Origin: JAYPHU01 sp038127535
Lineage (GTDB): Bacteria; Pseudomonadota; Alphaproteobacteria; Rhodospirillales; UBA2165
Assembly: GCA_038127535.1 (NCBI GenBank)
Contig: JAYPHU010000023.1
Location: 1 to 60,249 of the forward strand
Reading direction: 5' to 3'
DNA length: 60,249 nucleotides
The position numbers were made by a program, and so were the translations under genes. The notes under the pieces are model-generated. The model did no database searches and was not told the origin of the DNA. It worked only from the letters and a program-made list of their open reading frames with translations. Each line of letters begins with the position of its first letter. Position 1 is the stretch's first letter. Of this stretch, positions 15,906 through 23,467 are shown piece after piece.

Positions 15906-17773
15906 TGGCTTACAAAACTATCGTAGAAGACAATATCGACATCCTAGTCGCCGGCGCAGGCCTGGGCGGCACCGGCGCGGCTTTCGAAGCCCGCTTCTGG
16001 GGTCAGGATAAGAAAATCGTCATCGCGGAAAAGGCCAACATAGACCGCTCCGGCGCGGTTGCGCAGGGCCTCTACGCGATCAACTGCTATATGGGCACCC
16101 GGTTCAACGAGAACAATCCGGAAGATCATGTGCAGTATGCCCGGATCGACCTGATGGGCCTGGTTCGCGAAGACCTGTTGTTCGACATGGCGCGCCACGT
16201 GGACTCCACGGTGCACCAGTTCGAAGAGTGGGGCCTGCCGTTGATGAAAGACAACGAGAAAGGCACCTATCTCCGCGAAGGCCGATGGCAGATCATGATC
16301 CACGGTGAATCCTACAAGCCGATCGTGGCCGAAGCCGCGAAGAAGTCGGCAGATAAGGTGTTCAACCGGATTTGCGTGACCCACCTGCTGATGGACGAAG
16401 CAAAGGAAAACCGGGTGGCCGGCGCCGTCGGCTTTAACGTCCGGACCGGCGATTTCCATGTGTTCAAGTCCAAAACCGTGATCTGCGGTGCGGGCGGCGC
16501 GTCCAACATCTTTAAGCCACGCTCAACTGGTGAAGGTAGCGGTCGTACCTGGTACGCGCCTTGGTCTTCTGCGTCGGCCTATGGTCTGATGATCAATGCT
16601 GGCGCCAAGATGACCCAGATGGAAAACCGGATCGTGCTGGCCCGTTTCAAAGATGGCTATGGTCCGGTCGGCGCTTACTTCCTGCATCTGAAGACCTATA
16701 CCCAAAACGCCTATGGCGAAGAGTTCGAGACCAAGTGGTGGCCTCAACTTCAGGAAATGGTCGGCAAGGAATACCTGGATCCGGAGCTGTCGCACCGGAC
16801 TCACCGGCCGATCCCGACCTGCTTGCGGAACCACGCGTTGATCTCCGAGGTACAGGCGGGCCGTGGCCCAATTCACATGGTCACCATGCACGCCTTCCAG
16901 GACCCCCACCTGGAAGAGGTGGGCTGGGAAAACTTCCTGGGCATGACCGTCGGCCAAGCCGTTCTTTGGGCGGCCACGGACGTTGACCCAAAAAACGAAA
17001 ACCCGGAACTGACCACGTCGGAACCCTATGTCATGGGTTCGCACGCGACGGGTAGTGGCGCATGGTGCTCCGGCCCGGAGGATGTCTCTCCGCCGGAATA
17101 CTTCTGGGGCTATAACCGGATGATGACCATCGAAGGTCTGTTCGGCGCCGGTGACGCCGTCGGCGGGACGCCGCACGCGTTCTCGTCGGGCTCCTTCACC
17201 GAAGGACGACTGGCCGCCAAAGCCGCGTGTAAGTACATCGACGACGGTAAGGCCGAAGGTATTGTCGTGTCCCAGAAGACGCTCGACGATCTGAAAGCTC
17301 AGATCTTCAAGCCGCTGGAACACTATAAGACCTACCGAAACGAAATCGTCGCGGGCGACGTGAACCCGCACTACATCAATCCGCAGCAGGGTCTCGACCG
17401 TCTGCAGAAACTGATGGATGAATACTGCGGCGGCGTGACGGTCGGCTACATGACCAACGAGAAGTTGCTGAATATCGGCCTGAAGAAACTCAAGTATATG
17501 GAAGAAGACCTTGAGAGCCTGGCTGCGAAAGACCTCCACGAGCTATTGCGCGCGTGGGAGTTGAAGCATCGTCACCGGACGGCCGAATGCGTGACGCAGC
17601 ACACGTTGTTCCGGAAGGAAACGCGTTGGCCCGGCTATTATTATCGCGGCGACGCCATGAAACTGGACGACGAAAACTGGCATGTGCTGACGGTGTCCCG
17701 GCGCGATCCGGAAACCGGCGAGTACACGATGGAAAAAGCTCCCTGCTACCACCTGGTGAAAGAGGGCGAATAA
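15905..17773 (+). CDS. aprA: Adenylylsulfate (APS) reductase alpha subunit
   Basis: The 622-aa flavoprotein is full length. It has the FAD dinucleotide motif GAGLGGTGAAFEAR near residue 17, the AprA-specific KANIDRSGAVAQGLYAINCY, the HGESYKPIVAEAAKK region and a C-terminal domain ending near APCYHLVKEGE. AprA catalyses sulfite + AMP <-> APS + 2 electrons through a flavin-sulfite adduct. With aprM upstream and sat 2.7 kb downstream on the opposite strand, it forms a cytoplasmic sulfite-oxidation pathway that yields ATP by substrate-level phosphorylation. No dsr or sox genes are in the window. It is followed by two accessory genes and a 53-codon ORF in the same direction. Confidence 0.96.
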   Translation: MAYKTIVEDNIDILVAGAGLGGTGAAFEARFWGQDKKIVIAEKANIDRSGAVAQGLYAINCYMGTRFNENNPEDHVQYARIDLMGLVREDLLFDMARHVDSTVHQFEEWGLPLMKDNEKGTYLREGRWQIMIHGESYKPIVAEAAKKSADKVFNRICVTHLLMDEAKENRVAGAVGFNVRTGDFHVFKSKTVICGAGGASNIFKPRSTGEGSGRTWYAPWSSASAYGLMINAGAKMTQMENRIVLARFKDGYGPVGAYFLHLKTYTQNAYGEEFETKWWPQLQEMVGKEYLDPELSHRTHRPIPTCLRNHALISEVQAGRGPIHMVTMHAFQDPHLEEVGWENFLGMTVGQAVLWAATDVDPKNENPELTTSEPYVMGSHATGSGAWCSGPEDVSPPEYFWGYNRMMTIEGLFGAGDAVGGTPHAFSSGSFTEGRLAAKAACKYIDDGKAEGIVVSQKTLDDLKAQIFKPLEHYKTYRNEIVAGDVNPHYINPQQGLDRLQKLMDEYCGGVTVGYMTNEKLLNIGLKKLKYMEEDLESLAAKDLHELLRAWELKHRHRTAECVTQHTLFRKETRWPGYYYRGDAMKLDDENWHVLTVSRRDPETGEYTMEKAPCYHLVKEGE

Positions 17774-17876
17774 GACCAACAACGGGCGGGCGTTCGTTTC
17801 GGGCTCCCGCCCGGTCTTCTGGAAGATCAGCATGCCCAATGTTGATCTTTTTTGTTAGGACCTCGAGGATCGGCTG

Positions 17877-18227
17877 ATGAATATTATCGACAAGACAGAT
17901 GACGAGATTTTGGCCATCGCCAACCCGCTGTGGAGCCATCTCGTCAACGCGTCCAACAACGGCAAGTACGGGGAGTTTGTTAGACACTTCTCCGAAAACC
18001 TGGTCATGGGCTTAAACGAGATCGAAGTCGGCAAGCAATTCGCCAACAGCGAGCTGACCCGCAACCTGTCTGAATCCATCGAGTTTATCGGCACCATCCG
18101 GCGCGGCGAACATATCACTGTGCTTTACCGCCAGCGCAGCACCAAGAAAGAAGGCGAATGGCTGGGCCGGCTTGTCCTCGGCTATGAAGACGGCGAAGTG
18201 AAAATCTTTGGCGCTTCGATCTTCTGA
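17877..18227 (+). CDS. Small NTF2-like (SnoaL-type) protein
   Basis: The 116-aa soluble protein has an N-terminal helix (DDEILAIANPLWSHLVNASN), a KYGEFVRHFSENL segment and a beta-rich second half (HITVLYRQRSTKKEGEWLGR, LVLGYEDGEVKIFGASIF). This is the architecture of the cone-shaped NTF2/SnoaL fold used for small-molecule binding or assembly. The family call is from fold-like pattern only. It starts 103 bp after aprA and overlaps nothing, with 19 bp to the SlyD-like gene. Its placement in the apr transcript suggests a role in Apr maturation or sulfur-compound handling. Confidence 0.6.
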   Translation: MNIIDKTDDEILAIANPLWSHLVNASNNGKYGEFVRHFSENLVMGLNEIEVGKQFANSELTRNLSESIEFIGTIRRGEHITVLYRQRSTKKEGEWLGRLVLGYEDGEVKIFGASIF

Positions 18228-18246
18228 TCGGCGATTTGGCAGCGGC

Positions 18247-18759
18247 ATGAGCGAGATGATCCAGGACAACAAATACGTCGAACTGACCTACAAGGTGATC
18301 GATCAGAAGACCGATGCCACCCTGGTCACCGTGGATTTTCCCATTGGATATGTGCATGGCGCGAATGACATCCTGGCGCCGGCAGTCACAGACGAATTGA
18401 AAGGCAAGTTCGTTGGCGATGTGATTGAAGTGCCCATCGATTGCGACAAACTCTACGGCCCACGGGACGAATCCCTGGTGTTCACGGACCGGATCGAAAA
18501 TGTGCCCGAAGAATACCGGGAAATTGGAACAACCATCCATACCGAGAATGAACAGGGCCAGTCGATGAGTTTCATTGTTACCCGCATGGATGAGGAGACC
18601 CTGACCGTCGACGGCAACAATCCGCTGTGCGGCCGGCAGGTGATCTTCAAACTCGAAATTCTAAAAGTTCGAGATGCGACAGATGAGGAGATTGAGGCCG
18701 GCGGCCTCATTGGCGTTGCACCGGACATCGGCAACCAACGTGCGGTGCCAATTCACTGA
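18247..18759 (+). CDS. FKBP-type peptidyl-prolyl cis-trans isomerase, SlyD-like
   Basis: This 170-aa protein has the FKBP domain interrupted by an insert-in-flap chaperone domain, as in SlyD. Visible segments are FPIGYVHGANDILAPAV, LKGKFVGDVIEVPI, a YGPRDESLVF linker, the VDGNNPLCG motif that replaces the usual DGNHPLAG, and VRDATDEEIEAGG. The metal-binding His/Cys-rich tail of E. coli SlyD is absent. I start at ATG 18247; the frame is open to 18208 but that would overlap the previous gene. Co-location with aprBA, which carries two [4Fe-4S] clusters and FAD, suggests a folding helper, though a general role is possible. Confidence 0.82.
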   Translation: MSEMIQDNKYVELTYKVIDQKTDATLVTVDFPIGYVHGANDILAPAVTDELKGKFVGDVIEVPIDCDKLYGPRDESLVFTDRIENVPEEYREIGTTIHTENEQGQSMSFIVTRMDEETLTVDGNNPLCGRQVIFKLEILKVRDATDEEIEAGGLIGVAPDIGNQRAVPIH

Positions 18760-18819
18760 AAAAGTACTGATTTATTGCAATCCAGAAGGTATACTTAGTT
18801 AAATTCGGAGGTAAGACTT

Positions 18820-18981
18820 ATGAGCAGCAATGTAGACGCAAAAGACCCGGTGCCGGAAGGCAAGTCGCGGTATTTCACGACCAAGCAGAAGAAACCCACC
18901 GAGGCCGGCTTCGTCGGCTATGAGACCACCTGGGAGCCGTTCCAGAAAGAGGTCGAGTACCAGACACCGAAAAAGCCGTAA
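18820..18981 (+). CDS. Conserved-looking small protein, 53 aa, apr-linked
   Basis: A good GGAGG ribosome site (18807-18811) precedes ATG 18820 of a 53-aa charged protein (KSRYFTTKQKKPTEAGFVGY, ETTWEPFQKEVEYQTPKKP). It has no signal peptide, cysteine or membrane segment. A TATACT hexamer at 18790-18795 could give it its own promoter, but it also follows the SlyD-like gene by 60 bp. It is immediately followed by a strong terminator, so it is the last gene of the apr transcript. I do not recognise a family. The high fraction of Lys, Tyr and Glu and the regular layout argue that it is real. Confidence 0.65.
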   Translation: MSSNVDAKDPVPEGKSRYFTTKQKKPTEAGFVGYETTWEPFQKEVEYQTPKKP

Positions 18982-19003
18982 GGTTTTTTGTCTAAATGAA
19001 ATC

Positions 19004-19031
19004 AGGGGAGACTGCCGTCTCCCCTTTTTTG
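19004..19031 (+). terminator. Rho-independent terminator after the apr operon
   Basis: A 9-bp stem AGGGGAGAC / GTCTCCCCT with a TGCC loop is followed by a T run. It lies 22 bp after the 53-aa gene and ends the aprM-aprB-aprA transcript. Confidence 0.9.
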
Positions 19032-19052
19032 TTTGTCCCTGCGTCCCCTGGG

Positions 19053-19155
19053 TCGTTATCCCCGACACGCGAAGTGATTGTCGGGGATCTGATGACGCTA
19101 TCGGAGATACCCGAGAATTGGTCCCAATTGACATTGGGCCCAACTGGGGCATGAC
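19053..19155 (+). repeat. Intergenic GTCAT-type palindromic repeat, copy A
   Basis: The copy begins CGTTATCCCCGAC, pairs with GTCGGGGAT as a 9-bp stem around ACGCGAAGTGATT, then has a second small stem (CCCAAT/ATTGGG) and ends GCATGACG. It shares this two-hairpin plan, with GTCAT/ATGAC ends, with copies at 31920, 50087 and 59916. It fills most of the gap between the apr terminator and the converging phosphoesterase gene. Confidence 0.75.
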
Positions 19156-19191
19156 GTTGGAAGGGATTAGAGTTTAAAACCCTGCCCGGCC

Positions 19192-19947
19192 TTACCCCCC
19201 ACACACCCGCAGCTCGCTGTCGAACGCATTGCCATCATAGTTGTGCAGGAAATAGACCGGCGCATCGGCGGCTTCCGCCGGAAAGTCGCCGAGACGAAGG
19301 TCAACCGCGATGCTCGGGATTGAACCGGCCGGAATGCCCTCGAAATCTCCCATCGCGTCCCGGTGGGCGTGGCCGCAGAAAATGCGCTTCACCTGTGCCT
19401 GCCCCATCACCGCGCGCGCGAGATGATCCACCGTGCTCCAATCATCGAACTGGAAGCGATATTTGGAGTTCACCACCTCAAACGGCGGGTGATGCATAAA
19501 GAGCACCGTCGGTTTCTCCGGCTCTTCGGCCAATGCCGCCGCCAAAGTCTCCGCCCGTTCGACGCAATAGTCGCCCATGTTTACGCTGCTATGGAGAGTA
19601 TCCACGGAGATCAGCCTCACCAGATGATCGTCGATGCTGTATTGCAGGAATTTAGAACCCGGCGCCAGGTTCCGGCCCGTCCGAAAATTTTTCACGATCA
19701 GCGACCGGTCATCCCTATTGCCGGGACAGACATGCAACGGCGCTTTTAAATCTCCAAGCACCTCCAGAGCCAGATCGTACTTTTCCTGGGTGCCGTTGTG
19801 GGTGACGTCGCCGGTATGGATAACGATATCCGGCTGCGATGTGAGGTTATTGATGTCGTCAACCACCCGGCGCAGATTGCTCAGCCGGTACTCCAACATC
19901 TCGGATTCAGGATCGATATGACTGTCGGAGATTTGGGCGATGATCAT
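19192..19947 (-). CDS. Calcineurin-like metallophosphoesterase (class III cyclic-nucleotide phosphodiesterase type)
   Basis: This 251-aa protein has the full set of dinuclear metallophosphoesterase motifs: AQISDSHID, the TGDVTHNG block, CPGNRDDRS (GNHD variant), HHPPFEV and FCGHAHRD. The pattern matches CpdA/Rv0805-type enzymes that hydrolyse cAMP or other phosphodiesters. It is the third gene of a minus-strand run sat - CBS protein - phosphoesterase with gaps of 44-50 bp. One possible purpose is removal of nucleotide by-products around the AMP/APS pathway, but that is speculative. Confidence 0.85.
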   Translation of the reverse strand: MIIAQISDSHIDPESEMLEYRLSNLRRVVDDINNLTSQPDIVIHTGDVTHNGTQEKYDLALEVLGDLKAPLHVCPGNRDDRSLIVKNFRTGRNLAPGSKFLQYSIDDHLVRLISVDTLHSSVNMGDYCVERAETLAAALAEEPEKPTVLFMHHPPFEVVNSKYRFQFDDWSTVDHLARAVMGQAQVKRIFCGHAHRDAMGDFEGIPAGSIPSIAVDLRLGDFPAEAADAPVYFLHNYDGNAFDSELRVCGG

Positions 19948-19991
19948 TGCCGGTATAACGCCCCGATCTAAGAAAATGAACCGGTAGAAAT

Positions 19992-20426
19992 TTAGCGGAC
20001 GGTTTCGTAGGCCAGATTGATATTCTGAAAATGCTTCCGGACATCATGTAGCATGGCGGACAAGCCGTCCCGCGTACTCAGAATGGACTTGAGCTTGCCA
20101 CCGCTCAACACCGGGATATGGCGGATTTTTCGGTCACTCATCAGTTCCATCACATCGTTGAGGTCTTCCGTTTCGTCGCAGGAAATTACTTCCCTGGTCA
20201 TCAGTTCGGCCACGGTATGTTCGGCGAGGGTCGCGGCGTTCTCCGCGAAACTACGGATGATATCGCGTTCGGAGAGGATACCAACCATGTGACCGGCATC
20301 GTCAACCACCAGCAGTGCGCCGATATTGTTGTCTGCCAACAAATGGCTGGCGTCCGTCAACATCACCTCCGGCGTGGCGGTGATCAAGTTCTCGGTCTTG
20401 GTCAGTTTGAGCTCTTTAATCTGCAT
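19992..20426 (-). CDS. Two-CBS-domain protein
   Basis: The 144-aa protein is a tandem CBS (Bateman) module. The first CBS (about 10-65) contains DNNIGALLVVDDAGHMVGIL and SERDIIRSFAE; the second (about 75-130) contains VMELMSDRKIRHIPVLSGGK. CBS pairs bind AMP, ATP or related adenosyl ligands and sense energy charge. Placement just downstream of sat, whose reaction forms ATP from APS, makes an adenylate-sensing role attractive. The same type of small CBS protein is also common elsewhere in alphaproteobacterial genomes, so the linkage is only suggestive. Confidence 0.85.
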   Translation of the reverse strand: MQIKELKLTKTENLITATPEVMLTDASHLLADNNIGALLVVDDAGHMVGILSERDIIRSFAENAATLAEHTVAELMTREVISCDETEDLNDVMELMSDRKIRHIPVLSGGKLKSILSTRDGLSAMLHDVRKHFQNINLAYETVR

Positions 20427-20476
20427 CTTTCTCTCCTAACGTCGTGCGGCTTGGTCTCTGTATATGAAGGCTAATC

Positions 20477-21643
20477 TTAATTTTCGTAGAACTTCCGGAG
20501 GACCGCGACCACTTCAGGGCGGCTGAACTCTGTCGGAATTTCATCTCCGTTGGCCAGCATTTCCCGCTGCTTCGTGCCGGAAATGTTGATCCGTTCCTCT
20601 TCCGCATGCGGACAGGTCTTGGCCGTCGCCATGCCGTCGCACTTTTTGCAGAAGAAGGTTATATCAATTCTTAGAGGCTCGGTCACCAAGGCGCCGTCCC
20701 ACAGGGTGCCGAATATATGGTGGGCGTCGAAGGGACCATAGAAATCGCCGACGCCGGCATGATCTCGGCCGACAATCAGGTGGGAGCAACCGTAGTTCTG
20801 GCGAATGAGCGCATGGAACAAGGCCTCCCGGGGGCCGGCGTAGCGCATCTCGATGGGATAGCCGGCCTGGATCGCAGTGTTCTTGGCGAAATAGTTCTCG
20901 ATCATGGCGTTGATCGCCTCGACCCGGACCGGCGCGGGGATATCGCCCGGCTTCAACTTGCCTAGCACCTGGTGGATGAACACGCCGTCGGTCACATCAA
21001 TGGCGATTTTGACCAGGAACTCGTGACTGCGGTGCATGGGATTGCGGGTTTGGAACGCCGCCACCCGTTTCCAGCCGCGATCTTCGAACATCTTGCGGCT
21101 TTCATCTGGGCGGATGTAGAGGTCCTTAAATTCGTTCGGAAACCAGCCTTCTTCGAACACTTTCACCGGGCCGCCCAGATTCACTGGAGGTTGGGCCAAC
21201 ACCTTGGCCACACCGGGATGGCTGTCATCGGTGGTGCCGAAGACTCTCTCGCATTGGAGCTGATGGTCGGGCGAATACTTTTCCTCGACCGTCATCGTGC
21301 CCATGATCTGCTGAGTTTCGCCATCGACCAGGGCCACCTCGTCACCGATGGCGAGATCGTCGGCCAAGTCTTGCGAAACCGAAACGGTGACTGGGATGGG
21401 CCAAAAAACACCGTCGGCCAGTTTCATTTCGACGCACGTGCCGCGCCAATCGGCCTCTCCCATAAATCCGTCGAGCGGCGTGTAGGCGCCCATAGACAAC
21501 AGCAGCAGATCACATACTTCCGCCGACGACATAGGGACATGTTTCAGCCCTTCCGCTTTGCTTTTCTCCGCGGCGCGATCGGCTTCGGGCAGAAGAAGGG
21601 GCTTAAGGGTGTCCGAACCGTGCGGGGGGACGAGCTGTGTCAT
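20477..21643 (-). CDS. sat: Sulfate adenylyltransferase (ATP sulfurylase), dissimilatory type
   Basis: The 388-aa protein is a homo-oligomeric ATP sulfurylase. It has the active-site QTRNPMHRSHE (198-208) and GRDHAGVG (292-299). A zinc-binding cluster (C332, C335, C344, H346) is typical of dissimilatory Sat from sulfur oxidisers and sulfate reducers. With aprBA on the other side of the intergenic repeat, it would run APS + PPi -> ATP + sulfate. It lacks an APS-kinase domain and is not the CysDN assimilatory type. It heads a minus-strand operon with the CBS protein and phosphoesterase. Confidence 0.96.
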   Translation of the reverse strand: MTQLVPPHGSDTLKPLLLPEADRAAEKSKAEGLKHVPMSSAEVCDLLLLSMGAYTPLDGFMGEADWRGTCVEMKLADGVFWPIPVTVSVSQDLADDLAIGDEVALVDGETQQIMGTMTVEEKYSPDHQLQCERVFGTTDDSHPGVAKVLAQPPVNLGGPVKVFEEGWFPNEFKDLYIRPDESRKMFEDRGWKRVAAFQTRNPMHRSHEFLVKIAIDVTDGVFIHQVLGKLKPGDIPAPVRVEAINAMIENYFAKNTAIQAGYPIEMRYAGPREALFHALIRQNYGCSHLIVGRDHAGVGDFYGPFDAHHIFGTLWDGALVTEPLRIDITFFCKKCDGMATAKTCPHAEEERINISGTKQREMLANGDEIPTEFSRPEVVAVLRKFYEN

Positions 21644-21835
21644 GAATCAAACCTTGCTTGAGTGCATAAATTCGCTGATTTAGTTCCGGCAAGTAATTGA
21701 AATTATTATATTTATTATAAACCCGACGAAGCTTGCTCGAACCTAAACCAGCGGCCCATGTCATACAATAAAAATGTAAATTAGGGAGAGGTGAGAACTC
21801 TATTGCCGCCCCGCTTCACCCCAGGCATAGTGGCT

Positions 21836-21932
21836 TAACCACTGGGGGGAGCCGGGCAACCGGCTGAGAGGTTTCAATAGGGAAACGACCCCTCGAACCT
21901 GATCCGGCTAGGACCGGCGTAGGAACGAGTGA
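21836..21932 (+). promoter_or_regulatory. TPP riboswitch (thi-box)
   Basis: The leader contains the conserved thi-box parts in order: GGGGGAGCC, GGCTGAGAGG, then ACCCCTCGAACCTGATC, and CCGGCTAGGACCGGCGTAGG ending in AACGAG. These form the P2/J3-2 pyrimidine-sensing arm and the P4/P5 pyrophosphate arm. It ends just before the ABC transporter start, so high thiamine pyrophosphate would probably hide the AGGAA ribosome site at 21921-21925 and shut off translation. Confidence 0.95.
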
Positions 21933-21934
21933 GC

Positions 21935-22705
21935 ATGCCAGACCAAACGCCAATCAGTTCATTCGATATCTCGGTCCGGATTGACCATCTGGATTTCGAC
22001 GCTCGTCCTCTATTCCGCGATCTGACGTTCGACATCGCCGGCGGGACCTGGACCTGCCTGCTGGGCGCCAGCGGCGTTGGTAAGACGACGCTGCTCCGGC
22101 TCGTCGCAGGTCTACTAGAAGAGGTCTCTTCCGCGAGCGTTAACTGTTCCGACGGAGAAGCGCTGGCTGGACGGGTGACCTATATGGCGCAGCAAGACCT
22201 GCTCCTTCCTTGGCTGCCCGTCTTCGAAAATGTCCTAATCGGCCGCCGATTGCGGTATGAAACGATCACGGACACCGACATCCATCGGACGGAGGACCTG
22301 TTGGCCAAAGTGGGGCTTGGGAATGACTGCGCGCGTCTACCCGCTACTTTGTCCGGCGGTATGCGACAACGGGCGGCGCTCGCCCGAACTCTCATGGAAG
22401 ACCGACCCGTGGTCCTGATGGACGAGCCATTCTCCGCCCTGGATGCGATCACCCGGGTTCAGTTACAGGACTTATCGGCGGAGCTTTTGGCGGACCGCAC
22501 GGTTCTACTGGTCACCCACGATCCGTTGGAGGCGCTGCGGCTTGGTGATCGCATCCATGTGCTCTCGGGCCGGCCGGTGGTATTGGACGAGCCGCTCACC
22601 CTGGCCGACGCGATACCGAGGGACCTGCACGACACCACGCTGCTCGCCCGACAGGCCGAATTGTTGGATCGCTTGCGCCAATCGGCGGCGGAGATGGCGG
22701 CATGA
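21935..22705 (+). CDS. thiZ: Thiamine-precursor ABC transporter ATP-binding protein (ThiZ type)
   Basis: The 256-aa ATPase has Walker A GASGVGKT (44-51), signature LSGGMRQRAALART, Walker B VVLMDEPFSALD and the H-loop VTHDPLEALRLGD. It energises uptake of a pyrimidine thiamine precursor together with the next two genes. The TPP riboswitch directly upstream fixes the pathway. I start at ATG 21935; a GTG at 21929 sits too close to the AGGAA site. It overlaps thiX by 4 bp. Confidence 0.9.
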   Translation: MPDQTPISSFDISVRIDHLDFDARPLFRDLTFDIAGGTWTCLLGASGVGKTTLLRLVAGLLEEVSSASVNCSDGEALAGRVTYMAQQDLLLPWLPVFENVLIGRRLRYETITDTDIHRTEDLLAKVGLGNDCARLPATLSGGMRQRAALARTLMEDRPVVLMDEPFSALDAITRVQLQDLSAELLADRTVLLVTHDPLEALRLGDRIHVLSGRPVVLDEPLTLADAIPRDLHDTTLLARQAELLDRLRQSAAEMAA

Positions 22706-23457
22706 CAATCCTTCGCCCGCTCCTCATCTTTGTCATTCTCATCGCCGCGTGGCAGGTGCTAGTAATCCTCACCGGCGTACAGCCGTTTATCCTACCCTCC
22801 CCCGCCAAAGTGGCCACGGCGCTGATGGACAGGGGCGACGTGATCGCCGGGCATGCGTGGATCACGCTGGGTGAAATTCTCCTAGGCCTCATCCTGGGCA
22901 CCATTCTCGGCACCGCCAGCGCGCTGGCCATGGGGTACTTCCGCACCGCCCGGCAATGGTTGTTGCCGGTCATGGTCGTAAGCCAAGCCCTTCCGGTCTT
23001 TGCCCTGGCCCCAATCCTGGTTCTCTGGCTGGGCTACGGCATCGGCTCCAAGGTCGCCATGGCGACGCTGATCATCTACTTCCCGGTCACCGCGGCCTTC
23101 TTCGATGGTTTGCGACGGACCGAACTCGGTTATCTGGATATGGCGCGGACCATGGGTGCCAGCCGCTGGGCCATCCTTCGCCAAATCCGAATTCCTGCCG
23201 CCCTGCCCTCATTCGCGTCGGGCCTCCGGGTCGCCACCGCCGTTGCTCCCATCGGTGCGATCGTCGGGGAATGGGTCGGCTCCAGCGGCGGGCTCGGCTA
23301 TCTCATGCTACATGCCAACGGCCGCATGCAGATCGACGTGATGTTCGCCGCTCTCTTCGTCCTCGCGGTGATCGCGGTAGTTTTGTACTTCGCCGTGGAC
23401 GCCCTCTTAGAGCGGCTGCTGCACTGGCAGCCTGATACACAACCAAGCAACGACTAA
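22702..23457 (+). CDS. thiX: Thiamine-precursor ABC transporter permease (ThiX type)
   Basis: The 251-aa integral membrane protein is a BPD_transp_1 permease with about six membrane segments and an EAA-like loop (LGYLDMARTMGASRWAI). It is in the group of NMT1-linked permeases used for pyrimidines, taurine and nitrate. The four-base overlap with thiZ and the 10-bp gap to the binding protein show that it belongs to this riboswitch-controlled transporter. Confidence 0.9.
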   Translation: MTILRPLLIFVILIAAWQVLVILTGVQPFILPSPAKVATALMDRGDVIAGHAWITLGEILLGLILGTILGTASALAMGYFRTARQWLLPVMVVSQALPVFALAPILVLWLGYGIGSKVAMATLIIYFPVTAAFFDGLRRTELGYLDMARTMGASRWAILRQIRIPAALPSFASGLRVATAVAPIGAIVGEWVGSSGGLGYLMLHANGRMQIDVMFAALFVLAVIAVVLYFAVDALLERLLHWQPDTQPSND

Positions 23458-23467
23458 GGATAAACTC

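Noticed and set aside
16523..17539. 338-codon open frame on the minus strand
   Set aside because: It is the mirror of aprA. The plus-strand protein is an unmistakable AprA, and the reverse frame has no ribosome site or family features.
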